Below are positions 51,793 to 60,504 of a DNA stretch of 64,000 bases, piece by piece (positions within the stretch are counted from its first letter, which is position 1; every line of letters starts with the position of its first letter). A program made the translations under genes and the position numbers. Below the pieces are notes generated by a model. That model was given only the letters and a program-made list of their open reading frames with translations, was not told where the DNA came from and made no database searches. The stretch is from CAXMMR01 sp963692975 (GTDB lineage: Bacteria; Pseudomonadota; Alphaproteobacteria; Acetobacterales; Acetobacteraceae), in the NCBI GenBank assembly GCA_963692975.2, contig CAXMMR010000001.1, forward strand, positions 1 through 64,000. Reading direction: 5' to 3'.

Positions 51793-52869
51793 TCACTCAC
51801 CCCAGCCGACCACGCTGCGGCCGCCAAAGACCATCCGCCGGATGAAGGGCGACGTGAGTGCGGACGTAAATCCTGGCGGCGGCGCGCTCGCCTCGTCGAG
51901 ACGCCCCATCTGATCGCCGCTCAGCCTGAGCTCGGTCGCGGCGATGTTGCTTGCGAGCTGCGACACCTTGCTCGCGCCGATCACGGTCGATGCGACCCCG
52001 TTCCTCGCCAGGGTCCAGGCGAGCGCGACTTGCGCCATCGGGCGATCGAGTTCAGCGGAAACCGCCTTCAACACGTCGAGTATGTCCCAGTTTCGATCGA
52101 CGAACTTGCTATCGCCAAACGGGTTGGCGCCACTCAGCCGGCCCGTATTGGCAGTGTTCCCTCGCTGGTACTTGCCGGACAAGAAGCCGCCCGCCAAGGG
52201 GCTCCACGGCATCACGCCCATGCCGCCCTCCCGCGCAGCCGCGAAATGCTCGCTCTCCACGTCGCGTGCGACGAGCGAATATTCGAGCTGCATCGCGATC
52301 GGCCCGGGCACGCGCCGCTCGGCCGCGATGGTCGCCGCCTTCATCGCCAGCCACGCCGGCATGTCAGACAGGCCGTAATAGCGAATCTTGCCGGCCCGAA
52401 CGAGGTCGCCAAGTGTTTGGACGATCTCCTCGACGGGGGTGACGCCGTCCCAGATGTGCATCCAGTAAAGGTCGATGTAGTCGGTGCCCAACCGTTTGAG
52501 CGAGGCTCCGAGCGCGCGGTGGATGTTCTTAGCGCCCGACCCGCCTGCGTTCGGGTTGCCACCGCCGGCCTGTGTCGCCGTCAGCGGACTCGCTGAGCTG
52601 TTGAAGGCAAACTTGGTGGCAAGGACGACCTCATCGCGCGCGCCGCTGTCGGCGATGAACTTGCCGACGAGCCTCTCGCTCTCGCCGCCGGAATAGATGT
52701 CGGCGGTGTCGACGAAGTTGCCGCCTGCGCCGCGATAGGCATCGAAGATCGCCCGCGATGTCGCCTCGTCCGCGCCCCAATCGCCAGGACCGAAGGTCAT
52801 CGTGCCGAGAGCGAGCGGGCTGACAACAAGGCCGGAGCGGCCAAGCGTGCGGAAACCGGTGAGGGACAT
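51793..52869 (-). CDS. Aldo-keto reductase
   Basis: 358 residues. The catalytic tetrad is visible: Asp and Tyr in FVDTADIYSGGE (about residues 51-58), Lys in LATKFAF (about 85), His in DLYWMHIWDG (about 138). MPWSPLAGGFLSGKYQRG and the NADPH-binding VIGASKVSQLASN complete the family picture. The branch resembles YajO/Tas-like reductases of 330-350 residues. A small Gly/Asn insertion (QAGGGNPNAGGSGAKN) follows strand 3. It reduces aldehydes or ketones with NADPH. Divergent from a TetR gene. Confidence 0.9.
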   Translation of the reverse strand: MSLTGFRTLGRSGLVVSPLALGTMTFGPGDWGADEATSRAIFDAYRGAGGNFVDTADIYSGGESERLVGKFIADSGARDEVVLATKFAFNSSASPLTATQAGGGNPNAGGSGAKNIHRALGASLKRLGTDYIDLYWMHIWDGVTPVEEIVQTLGDLVRAGKIRYYGLSDMPAWLAMKAATIAAERRVPGPIAMQLEYSLVARDVESEHFAAAREGGMGVMPWSPLAGGFLSGKYQRGNTANTGRLSGANPFGDSKFVDRNWDILDVLKAVSAELDRPMAQVALAWTLARNGVASTVIGASKVSQLASNIAATELRLSGDQMGRLDEASAPPPGFTSALTSPFIRRMVFGGRSVVGWGE

Positions 52870-52950
52870 GGCGCGCCACTTTCCTAGCGTTTGTTATGGA
52901 ACGTATGCTACATCGGCCGGCAGCTTTCAATCCGTTTCAGAGCATTCACT

Positions 52951-53598
52951 ATGGAATCCGGTGGAGTCAGCTCCGGGTCGCGCCGCAGGACCGGCCGTCC
53001 CCTGTCGTTCGACCGCGACGCCGCGCTCGAACAAGCGATGCTGACGTTCTGGCGCCACGGCTACGAGTCGACGTCAATCGTCGACCTTACGACCGTGATG
53101 GGGATAACAGCGCCGAGCTTGTACACGGCGTTCGGCGACAAGAAGCGCCTGTTCCTCGAAGCGGCGCGCCGCTACGCGGGCGACCCCGAGGCAATGGCGC
53201 GGGCCAGCGATAACGCATCGACGGCGTACGATGCCGCGCACAAGCTGCTGACCGCTGCCGCAACGGCCTATACGGGCGACACGACGCCCAAGGGGTGCCT
53301 GCTTGCCAGCGCGACGGCCAGCGGCTCAGCCGCGTCGGCCGACGTCCAGCGCGCAATCGCCGACATCCGCCAGCGGACAGCGGCGCAGTTGCGCGCCAGG
53401 ATCGAGCGCGACATCTCCGCCGGAGTCCTACCACCCTGGACGGATGCCGCCGCTCTCGCCGGCACAGTCATGGCCGTCATCCAAGGTATGTCTGTATTGG
53501 CGCGCGACGGTACGGCTCGGGCAGCGCTGCTGGCCATCGTGGAGCACACGCTGCAAGCGTGGCCGACCCGATCTCGTGCCATGACAGAGCCCTTATAG
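52951..53598 (+). CDS. TetR-family regulator
   Basis: 215 residues from ATG 52951. Helix-turn-helix: LTFWRHGYESTSIVDLTTVMGITAPSLYTAFGDKKRLFLEA (about 30-70), the AcrR/YcdC-like type with the C-terminal TetR_C domain (GCLLASATASGSAASADVQ). Divergent from the aldo-keto reductase across 81 bases, in which the heptamer TATGGAA occurs at 52892 and again over the start codon; it could be part of the operator. Likely represses the reductase and itself. Confidence 0.85.
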   Translation: MESGGVSSGSRRRTGRPLSFDRDAALEQAMLTFWRHGYESTSIVDLTTVMGITAPSLYTAFGDKKRLFLEAARRYAGDPEAMARASDNASTAYDAAHKLLTAAATAYTGDTTPKGCLLASATASGSAASADVQRAIADIRQRTAAQLRARIERDISAGVLPPWTDAAALAGTVMAVIQGMSVLARDGTARAALLAIVEHTLQAWPTRSRAMTEPL

Positions 53599-53656
53599 CC
53601 ATATCCACGAGGGTGCCTCGTCCTGCCGCGCGATCGCGTAAGGTGCTTGCCGTGTG

Positions 53657-53902
53657 TCATGACACGCCATCATAGAATGCGTTGGCCGGGACGATGCAGT
53701 GTCTCGAGGCCAGTGCACTCCGAAACATGCCTGATTTCATGACTGTCTCAAGCGAAATTATGAGGTGTTCCCATTGTCCTTCTGCCGGATCGTATGGGTC
53801 ACGTGGTCCCCTGATCGTAATGAAGCGTCTCCACCCGATACTCGAAGCCGCGTCGCCTTGCGAGCGCGCGCTGTTGTGATCGGTCGCGACAGTGATGCTC
53901 AA
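53657..53902 (-). pseudogene. Fragment of an SRAP (YedK/HMCES-like) gene
   Basis: In the open frame of 81 residues the second half reads SLETVMKSGMFRSALASRHC, then IVPANAFYDG, which matches the internal segment of SOS-response associated peptidases (family form: RAETV...FR..F..RRC.VPA..FYEW). The chain stops three residues later. The catalytic N-terminal Cys and the C-terminal half are missing. The first half of the frame shows no homology. So only about 30 residues of the old gene remain. Confidence 0.6.
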
Positions 53903-54597
53903 TGCACGAGGTTATCGCACGAACTTTCGGTCGATGTTCTTCCGGCACCAATGGTCAGTCAGGGTGATCGTCACAACTCGGCCGGCGTCGCTCAGGCCGC
54001 GCAGGTGAGCCGACGAACTAGGCGCGCCGATGATGAAGCCGGCGGTCACAAGTCAGGCATGAGTTGGCCAGTCACCGCAAGACGAACAATCCGCCTCTGG
54101 GTCGCTTACGCATAGTATACCCCCATACCCTATACTAGACACTTTGTGTTTCATTAGAGCCAGCATTGAATAAGGCTTGACGCTCGAGAAAAGACCGCTA
54201 GTCTCGCGAGATTATTACTGATCAGTCAAGAAAACGGCTTTTTGGCGACCGGAGGAGATGGATGCAACCAAGTAGACAGGCGTGCATGTGACTGCAGTAA
54301 AGGATAAGGAATTCGTGTATTGGGACTCATGATCTCATGCATACTGGTTCACGGTGTCGATCGTAGAGCGTAGAAAGTGTCTGGCTCTTCAACCAAAGCC
54401 ATGATCCCTCGCGATCAGCGCTTCGGCTCATAATACCCTTGGTTAATGGCGGTCACTGTGGACCCCCTCGGTCGTCCGCTCTCGCAAGATGCATCTACCA
54501 TCCAGCGCCGGTCTTGGACGTGAGCCTGATCTCTGACGACAGAAGCCGGCCCAAGCGGCGGCCGACCTAAATCGATGTCGTCGACGGAGTAAACTCA
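53903..54597. other. AT-richer intergenic region before the TonB receptor
   Basis: About 700 bases with lower GC than the surroundings and no supported gene. A possible promoter lies at 54173-54201 (TTGACG, 16 bases, TAGTCT). Next to it CTCGCGAG (palindrome) and TGATCAGTCA stand near 54200-54230. I looked for a Fur-type box and found none that is convincing. Remnants of a mobile element could explain the composition. Confidence 0.4.
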
Positions 54598-56970
54598 TTG
54601 AGGCTGCCTTACGGACCTTTCGACATTGAACCGAAAATCGGTGTGATCTCGCTCGCTGGCGACCCTGAGCCGGCGCCTTCGCCACGACGACAGCAAACGC
54701 TCGGATTTAGTGCGGCTATGTTGCTCGCCTGCCTCGGCAGCAATCCCCTCCTCGCGGCTGATCCCCCTGATCCGACAGCAGACAGCACGGCACAGAGCGA
54801 GAGCAGCACGACGCAAAGTGGTGGCCAGCTGCAGTTGCCGATTGATCAGGTCACCGTTGCTCCTCCATCCTCGAACAACTCCGTGACGCTTCCGGAGAGT
54901 ATCGGCAGCCGCCTTGGTTTGAGTCAGATCGAAACGCCCGCGACGATCAGCGTTATCTCGCCGCAGACGTCGCAGATCCGCGGTTTCGATCTCGCCGAAG
55001 ACGCAATCGACAGCGCCACCGGCGTCAGCTCCGGTGGGTCGCCGGGAGATCCCGATGGCTACTCGATACGCGGATTTACCGGCACCGAGATCACCAACCT
55101 GCGTGACGGCTTTGATCAAGGGCCGGCCAGCATGGTCTACAGGCCGCTAAACACCTTCAACCTGCAATCCGTACAGGTGCTGCAAGGTCCCGCCTCGGTG
55201 CTGTATGGCCAAGGAGCGGTCGGCGGCGTTACCGACACCGTCACCAAGGAAGCGCATTTCGGACCAAGCAATGCCGAGTTCTACGGCAGCTACGGCAGCT
55301 TCAACACGGCAACGGTCGGGCTTGGCGGCGGCACTCAGATCGGCAACGACGTGGCCGTACGCCTCGATGTCAGCCGCACCTCGTCGAACGGCTACATCGA
55401 CAACAGCAACCCCGCCTCGTTGAACGTCACTGGATCCGTCCTGTGGCGCATCACGCCTGACCTGACACTGCTGAGCGAGCTGGATTACCTGCATGACCAG
55501 TTGCCGTCGTATTATGGCACGCCGCTACTTCCGTATGCCGACGCGCGAAGCCCAATCGGCGGTATCCTAAGCTCGTCGACGGGCCTGACGATCGACCGTG
55601 ACACGCTCTACAACAACTATGACGTGCGTGACTTCTCGACCAAGAGCACAAGCTTTGCTCCCAAGACGGTCTTGACCTGGCAGCTCTCGCCGGACGTCAC
55701 CCTATCCAATGAGGTCGACTTCTATTACGCGCAGCGTCGCTGGCAGAACGCCGAGACCTACACCTACGTGACGCCAGGTCTAGACGCGGTCAATGCCGAA
55801 GGCGACCCGATCCCGGTCGGTCAGGTTGCCCGTGATCGTTTCCACGTCTACCACAATCAGCACGAAGTCACCGACCGGATCAATCTTGCCGCAGCGGGCA
55901 AGATCTTCGGCCTTGAGAACCGCATTTCGGCGGGTCTGCAGGCAAACTACATCCGCTTCATCCGCAACTCAGGCTTCCCGGACGCGGAATTCGCGGACAG
56001 CGTCGACCCCTACAACGTGGACCAGAGGCTCTACGGCACCTTCCCGGGCGACTACGATCTGTCACGCAAATCGCCAACCACGATCGTCGACGCGGCGATT
56101 TTTGCCGAGGACGTGCTGAGCCTGACGCCGAAGCTGAAGCTGGTGACAGGCGTGCGCTTCGACTATTTCGGCCTGGACCGGCGGAACTTCAGCACTGCCG
56201 GCGTCTACAACCCGACGACGAGCTTCAGCGACACTTACTTTCCCGACAACTACCGGGCGGCCCTGCTCTACACCTTTACGCCGCGGCTGAGCGCCTACGC
56301 GTCTTACACGACGGCGCAAGACCCGCCGGACTCGAACGTCTTCCTCGCCAACGCCGGCCAGATCACCGGCCTCAGTGGCGCCGAGCAGGAGGAAATCGGC
56401 GCCAAGGCCATCGTTTTTAACGGTCGAGCCGACGCGACGGTGGCGCTCTACGATATCCATCGAAGCAACATCCTGGTCTCGACCGGCGAGGAGACCGTCG
56501 CCAATGTCGGCTCCCAGCATTCCTCTGGCATCGAACTCTCCGGCGACGCGATCTTCACGAGCCACTGGACTGCGAACGCGAACGCGGCTCTGACGGACGC
56601 GCATTACGGCGCCTTCCAGGAGAGCGCGACGTTGAATGCCACGGGCAACGAGCCGCCCGACATACCTCGCCTGAGCAGCAACATCGAGACTGCCTACAAT
56701 CACATCGCCAACCTCCCGCTCGACATCGGTGCTGGCCTACGCTTCATCGGCAATCGATATGGCGACTACGCCAACACGCTGCGCCTCAAGGAATACACGC
56801 TCTTCAACGTCTACGCTGCCTACCACCTGACGCCGAAGGTGACGCTCTACGGCCGTATCGACAACCTGTTCAATCGCACTTACATACAGTGGGTGGATGT
56901 GAATTATCCCGGCCAAGTGCAAATCGGCGAGCCGCGCTTCTTCGGCGTATCCCTGCACGCGGATCTCTAG
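54598..56970 (+). CDS. TonB-dependent siderophore receptor
   Basis: 790 residues, TTG start with GGAG nine bases before. The N-terminus has a late signal peptide (core GFSAAMLLACLGSNPLLAA, so real translation might begin downstream). The plug domain is ETPATISVISPQTSQIRGFDLAEDA, YSIRGF, VQVLQGPASVLYGQGAVGGV. The 22-strand barrel ends with GRIDNLFNRTYIQWVD and the terminal aromatic-rich strand FFGVSLHADL. It imports Fe-siderophores across the outer membrane using TonB/ExbBD energy (not in this window). GTG of the ATPase overlaps its stop. The TTG start and about 40-residue N-terminal extension are unusual. Confidence 0.9.
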   Translation: MRLPYGPFDIEPKIGVISLAGDPEPAPSPRRQQTLGFSAAMLLACLGSNPLLAADPPDPTADSTAQSESSTTQSGGQLQLPIDQVTVAPPSSNNSVTLPESIGSRLGLSQIETPATISVISPQTSQIRGFDLAEDAIDSATGVSSGGSPGDPDGYSIRGFTGTEITNLRDGFDQGPASMVYRPLNTFNLQSVQVLQGPASVLYGQGAVGGVTDTVTKEAHFGPSNAEFYGSYGSFNTATVGLGGGTQIGNDVAVRLDVSRTSSNGYIDNSNPASLNVTGSVLWRITPDLTLLSELDYLHDQLPSYYGTPLLPYADARSPIGGILSSSTGLTIDRDTLYNNYDVRDFSTKSTSFAPKTVLTWQLSPDVTLSNEVDFYYAQRRWQNAETYTYVTPGLDAVNAEGDPIPVGQVARDRFHVYHNQHEVTDRINLAAAGKIFGLENRISAGLQANYIRFIRNSGFPDAEFADSVDPYNVDQRLYGTFPGDYDLSRKSPTTIVDAAIFAEDVLSLTPKLKLVTGVRFDYFGLDRRNFSTAGVYNPTTSFSDTYFPDNYRAALLYTFTPRLSAYASYTTAQDPPDSNVFLANAGQITGLSGAEQEEIGAKAIVFNGRADATVALYDIHRSNILVSTGEETVANVGSQHSSGIELSGDAIFTSHWTANANAALTDAHYGAFQESATLNATGNEPPDIPRLSSNIETAYNHIANLPLDIGAGLRFIGNRYGDYANTLRLKEYTLFNVYAAYHLTPKVTLYGRIDNLFNRTYIQWVDVNYPGQVQIGEPRFFGVSLHADL

Positions 56971-57728
56971 TGCTCTGTGTTCGCGACCTCGGGGTCCGTG
57001 CCGCTGGCGGAACCACCTTGCTGGCCGACATCACCTTCGAAGTCGCGACCGACGAGCGCCTCGCCATCGTCGGCCCGAACGGGGCTGGCAAAACCACCTT
57101 GCTGCGAGCACTTGCCGGCACCCTGGCGCCGACATCCGGACGGGTGCTTTTCGAGGGCCGCGACGTCACGGCCATCCCGCGCCGCCTCCTCGCCAGAGAT
57201 GTCGCCATGGTGCTGCAGGCCGACCTGCCGGATCCGCGCTTCACGGTGCGTGACTACGTGAGGCTTGGAAGACTGCCATTCGCGAGCTGCAGCGCCGCCC
57301 AGCACGAAGCAGTCGTCGAGGCGGCGCTGAAGACCTGCGAATTACAAGCATTCGCCGCCCGTCGCCTTGGCTCGCTCTCCGGCGGTGAGCGTCAGCGCGT
57401 CATCGTGGCACGCGCGCTGGCGCAGCAGCCGCGCCTGCTGCTGGTCGATGAGCCAACGAACCATCTCGACCTTCGCGGCCGCAGTGCTCTGCTGCGGCTG
57501 CTGCGCCATCTCGGCATCACCGTCGTCGCGGTGCTGCATGATCTCGCCTTGGTCGCGGGTTTCGCCGACCGTGTCTTGATGCTGAAGGGCGGTCGCCAGG
57601 TCGCCTGCGCTGCGCCGGCAGAGGCTTTCGCGCCAGAGCGGGTGCGAACCGTCTTTGATCTCGATTGCTTCACGGCAACAACGCCTGGCGGCACGACACG
57701 GCTGATTTTCGATGCCGACTTGGGCTGA
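56970..57728 (+). CDS. Iron-siderophore ABC ATPase (FecE-like)
   Basis: 252 residues from GTG 56970, overlapping the receptor stop (TAGTG). Walker A GPNGAGKTTLLRAL, signature SLSGGERQRVIVARAL, Walker B LLLVDEPTNHLDL, switch VLHDLALV. VTAIPRRLLARDVAMVLQAD is the FecE/FhuC-type Q-loop region. It drives the permease at 58721. The stop overlaps the next gene by 17 bases. Confidence 0.9.
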   Translation: MLCVRDLGVRAAGGTTLLADITFEVATDERLAIVGPNGAGKTTLLRALAGTLAPTSGRVLFEGRDVTAIPRRLLARDVAMVLQADLPDPRFTVRDYVRLGRLPFASCSAAQHEAVVEAALKTCELQAFAARRLGSLSGGERQRVIVARALAQQPRLLLVDEPTNHLDLRGRSALLRLLRHLGITVVAVLHDLALVAGFADRVLMLKGGRQVACAAPAEAFAPERVRTVFDLDCFTATTPGGTTRLIFDADLG

Positions 57729-58695
57729 GCGTCGGCGGCTTGAATGTTGTGCCGCCGCGCTGGCAATACTGTGCGCTCGCTTTGGCCAGGCGGCTGGTTT
57801 TCCTGTTACCGTAACGAGTTGCGGCCGGCCGGTGACGTTTGCCTCGCCGCCACGCCACGCCGTCTTCGATGACATCAATATGGCCGAGATGGCGTTCGCG
57901 CTACATCTCCAGCCTGACATCGCCGGGCTGACCGGCGTCACCGGTTGGTACCACGTAACACCTGAGTTCTTGGCCAAGGCTGGCGCAATCCCGGAACTTG
58001 CCCCGAAATACCCGAGCCTTGAGCAACTTGTCGGGGCGCACGCAGACCTCTTCGTCGCTGGCTGGTACTATGGGATGAAGCCTGGCGGCGAGGTGACGCC
58101 CGACACCCTCGCGGCGTGGCATATCCCGACGCTGGTGCTCACGGAAAGCTGCATCCATGTCGACCGGCGACGACCACCAGCCTCGCTCGACCTGCTGTAT
58201 GGAGACGAGATGCGGCTCGGCCAGGTGTTCGGCCGTGAGCGTGAGGCAGCCAAACTGGTGGAAGGCTGGCGCGCACGGGTTTCGGCAGTCGGCACCCGCC
58301 TGGCCAACCAGCCGCACCGCCGCGTCTTCATCTACGACAGCGGCAAGGAGGCGCCATTCACCGCTGGCCGCTTTGCCATGGCCAGCGCCATCATCCGCGC
58401 GGCCGGTGGCACCAACGTAACCGATGACCTACCGACCAGCTGGGGCACCGCGTCCTGGGACAGCATCGCTCTGAAGGACCCGCAGCTGATCATACTGCTC
58501 GATGACCAGAGTGGCGGAGCTGCTGACTCGCTGCTTGCCGCACTGCGCGAGCAGCCGGCGATGCGGCTGCTCAGCGCCGTGCGGCAAGGCGCCGTCCTGC
58601 GGCTGCGCTACGAGGCCCTGACACCGGGACCGGCCAATATCGATGCGATCGAGACGCTCGCCCGCTCGCTGCACCCAGACGCCTTCACGCCATGA
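57712..58695 (+). CDS. Iron-siderophore ABC substrate-binding protein (FecB-like)
   Basis: 327 residues from ATG 57712. Signal peptide (CCAAALAILCARFGQAAG). Then the BtuF/FecB fold: PVTFASPPRHAVFDDINMAEM, LAPKYPSLEQLVGAHADLFVAGW, and GGTNVTDDLPTSWGTASWDSIALKDPQLIIL. It delivers the ligand to the permease in the periplasm. The sequence lacks a lipobox, so it is probably soluble. 25 bases separate it from the permease gene. Confidence 0.9.
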   Translation: MPTWAERRRLECCAAALAILCARFGQAAGFPVTVTSCGRPVTFASPPRHAVFDDINMAEMAFALHLQPDIAGLTGVTGWYHVTPEFLAKAGAIPELAPKYPSLEQLVGAHADLFVAGWYYGMKPGGEVTPDTLAAWHIPTLVLTESCIHVDRRRPPASLDLLYGDEMRLGQVFGREREAAKLVEGWRARVSAVGTRLANQPHRRVFIYDSGKEAPFTAGRFAMASAIIRAAGGTNVTDDLPTSWGTASWDSIALKDPQLIILLDDQSGGAADSLLAALREQPAMRLLSAVRQGAVLRLRYEALTPGPANIDAIETLARSLHPDAFTP

Positions 58696-58720
58696 CAAAC
58701 CGCCTTGACACTGTTCGGCC

Positions 58721-59749
58721 GTGAGGGTGTCACACGGCCTGGCGGTAGCCGGCGGCGTCGTTGCGCTCGCTTCATTGCTCATCCTGGGCTCCGGGCTCGG
58801 CGCGGTCGAGGTGCCGGCAAGCCAGGTCGTCCGCCTGTTCGAAGCCGCGTTGCTGGGCCTGCCGACACCAGGTGATCTCTCGCCCGTACTGGCGGCGATC
58901 GTGCTGCAATTACGTTTGCCGAGGCTCCTGCTCGCCACCATCGTCGGCGCCGGCCTCGCCGTCGTCGGAGCATTGCTGCAGACGACGACGCGCAACGACC
59001 TGGCCGACCCGTTCGTCTTTGGTCTGTCGTCAGGGGCCGCGACGGGTGCTGTCGCGGTCATCAGCGTCCTCGGTGACCGCATGGGCGTGTGGACGCTGCC
59101 CATGGCGAGCTTCGCCGGTGGTCTGATCTCTGCCGCCGCAGTGTTGGCACTGGTGCTGGCGCGCGATGTCAAGAGTGCGGACCGTCTCGTTGTAGCGGGG
59201 CTCGCGATGTCGTTCTTGTTCAATGCCGTCACCGATGTGATGATCTTTTCCGGCGATCAAAGGGCGGCGCAGTCGGTCCTGTTCTGGATGCTCGGCGGCT
59301 TCGGCTTGGCGCGCTGGGGCAACGTCTGGCTTGCTGCGCTCGGCCTGGCGGTGGCGCTGGGCTGCGGCCTTGGCTGGTCAGGGCGGCTCGATGCGTTGCT
59401 CGCCGGCGACGAGACCGCCGCCTCGCTCGGCGTCCCAGTGCGGCGTTTTCGCGCTTACGTTTTTGTCGCTTGCGCCTTGGCGACATCTACTTTCGTCGCA
59501 CTGTCCGGTGTCATCGGCTTCGTCGGTCTGATGGTGCCACAACTCGCGCGTGGCGTGTTCGGGCTGCGACATCGCCTCGTCATTCCTGTCTGCGCTCTGT
59601 TCGGCGCCTTGCTGATGGTTCTCAGCGACCTGATCAGCCGGGTTCTGCTGGCGAGGCAGGAACTGCCGGTCGGGATCGTGACCGCCGCCTTGGGAGCTGT
59701 ATTCGTGCTGGCCATGCTGCTGCGGCCGAATGTGCATCAAGAAAGCTAA
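58721..59749 (+). CDS. Iron-siderophore ABC permease (FecCD family)
   Basis: 342 residues from GTG 58721, about ten helices. LRLPRLLLATIVGAGLAVVG, ALLQTTTRNDLADPFVFG, FVGLMVPQLARGVFGLRHR and ELPVGIVTAALGAVFVLAML are FecCD hallmarks. The single gene would work as homodimer. End of the operon: receptor, ATPase, binding protein, permease. No siderophore synthesis gene is present, so it probably uses foreign siderophores. Confidence 0.9.
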   Translation: MRVSHGLAVAGGVVALASLLILGSGLGAVEVPASQVVRLFEAALLGLPTPGDLSPVLAAIVLQLRLPRLLLATIVGAGLAVVGALLQTTTRNDLADPFVFGLSSGAATGAVAVISVLGDRMGVWTLPMASFAGGLISAAAVLALVLARDVKSADRLVVAGLAMSFLFNAVTDVMIFSGDQRAAQSVLFWMLGGFGLARWGNVWLAALGLAVALGCGLGWSGRLDALLAGDETAASLGVPVRRFRAYVFVACALATSTFVALSGVIGFVGLMVPQLARGVFGLRHRLVIPVCALFGALLMVLSDLISRVLLARQELPVGIVTAALGAVFVLAMLLRPNVHQES

Positions 59750-59995
59750 ACGCGAACGCCGGTCCAGGCCTCCGCTTGCCACCAAGAAAAGCGATGACCG
59801 CTGAACGATCGGCCTGCAGCCCTGCGCGGCGGAAGGCCGACGAGCGCTGTCATCGCCGCGCCGCTTGATGGAGACGTGAGATACGGCGGGCCGAACACGC
59901 GGTGAGCAGCTTTCCGCCAAAGCAGGTCGTTCACACTTGCATAGCCAATGCCTGAAAACGGATGCGCGTTACAGGCGCTGTCGTTTACAAATAGT

Positions 59996-60180
59996 CTAGC
60001 GCTCGAATAATGCCGTGTATCGGCGTTGCATCTCTTCGGCCGATAGAGCTTCTATCTGGCCCCCAGGAGCTCCGCCAGACGGAACGACTCCGTAGCGCCA
60101 AAAGCACGCTCATAGAACTCGATCGCGTCCGCCATGCTGTGAACACGAAGGTTAGGGCAGGCATCATGAACATTGCTCAT
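59996..60180 (-). pseudogene. VOC/PhnB-like gene with internal deletion
   Basis: From ATG 60178-60180 on the minus strand 42 codons read NLRVHSMADAIEFYERAFGA, then TESFRLAE, the first beta-alpha unit of PhnB-type VOC proteins, ending in a TAG (60052-60054). In another frame the piece behind reads QIEALSAEEMQRRYTALFER and stops at 59996; that is the usual C-terminus (..LSPEEMQRR..ALF) of the same family. The middle 60-70% of the gene is gone. The 59750-59995 gap has no gene. Confidence 0.7.
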
Positions 60181-60504
60181 GGTGTTCTCCGTTGCTGGTC
60201 ACGCAAGAGCGCCCGTGCGGGCCATCGACTCCAGTATTGGCGCCAAACACTCCTGGGAACGAGCCCGGACGCGGTAGCTGACCAAAAACTCGGTGGTTGA
60301 GGCCGTGCCATGCCGCACCGTCAGCCGGTCCGGCAGCCCGCAGGCCGGCTCGCCCTCTGCCCGACGAACCCGCAACGCTGGTGGCTCAAGCTTCAGCTTG
60401 CCTTCACAGTCCTGATGCGTCGCGGCTGGCGATCCGCTCGATTCGCCAAAATGTCCGCCGCCACACGAAGGTTATGGTTCTCTCCCGAGACAACGAGCAA
60501 ACAC
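60181..60504. other. Intergenic stretch downstream of gyrB, nothing supported
   Basis: Open frames of 83 and 120 codons overlap here on the plus strand (60297-60548, 60310-60672), but both run into the antisense of gyrB and show no family features. I see no clear terminator for gyrB. Confidence 0.4.

Noticed and set aside
53900..54597. tRNA or small RNA gene in the AT-rich leader of the TonB receptor
   Set aside because: No cloverleaf with CCA-adjacent acceptor stem or T-loop (GTTCGA) could be found by eye.
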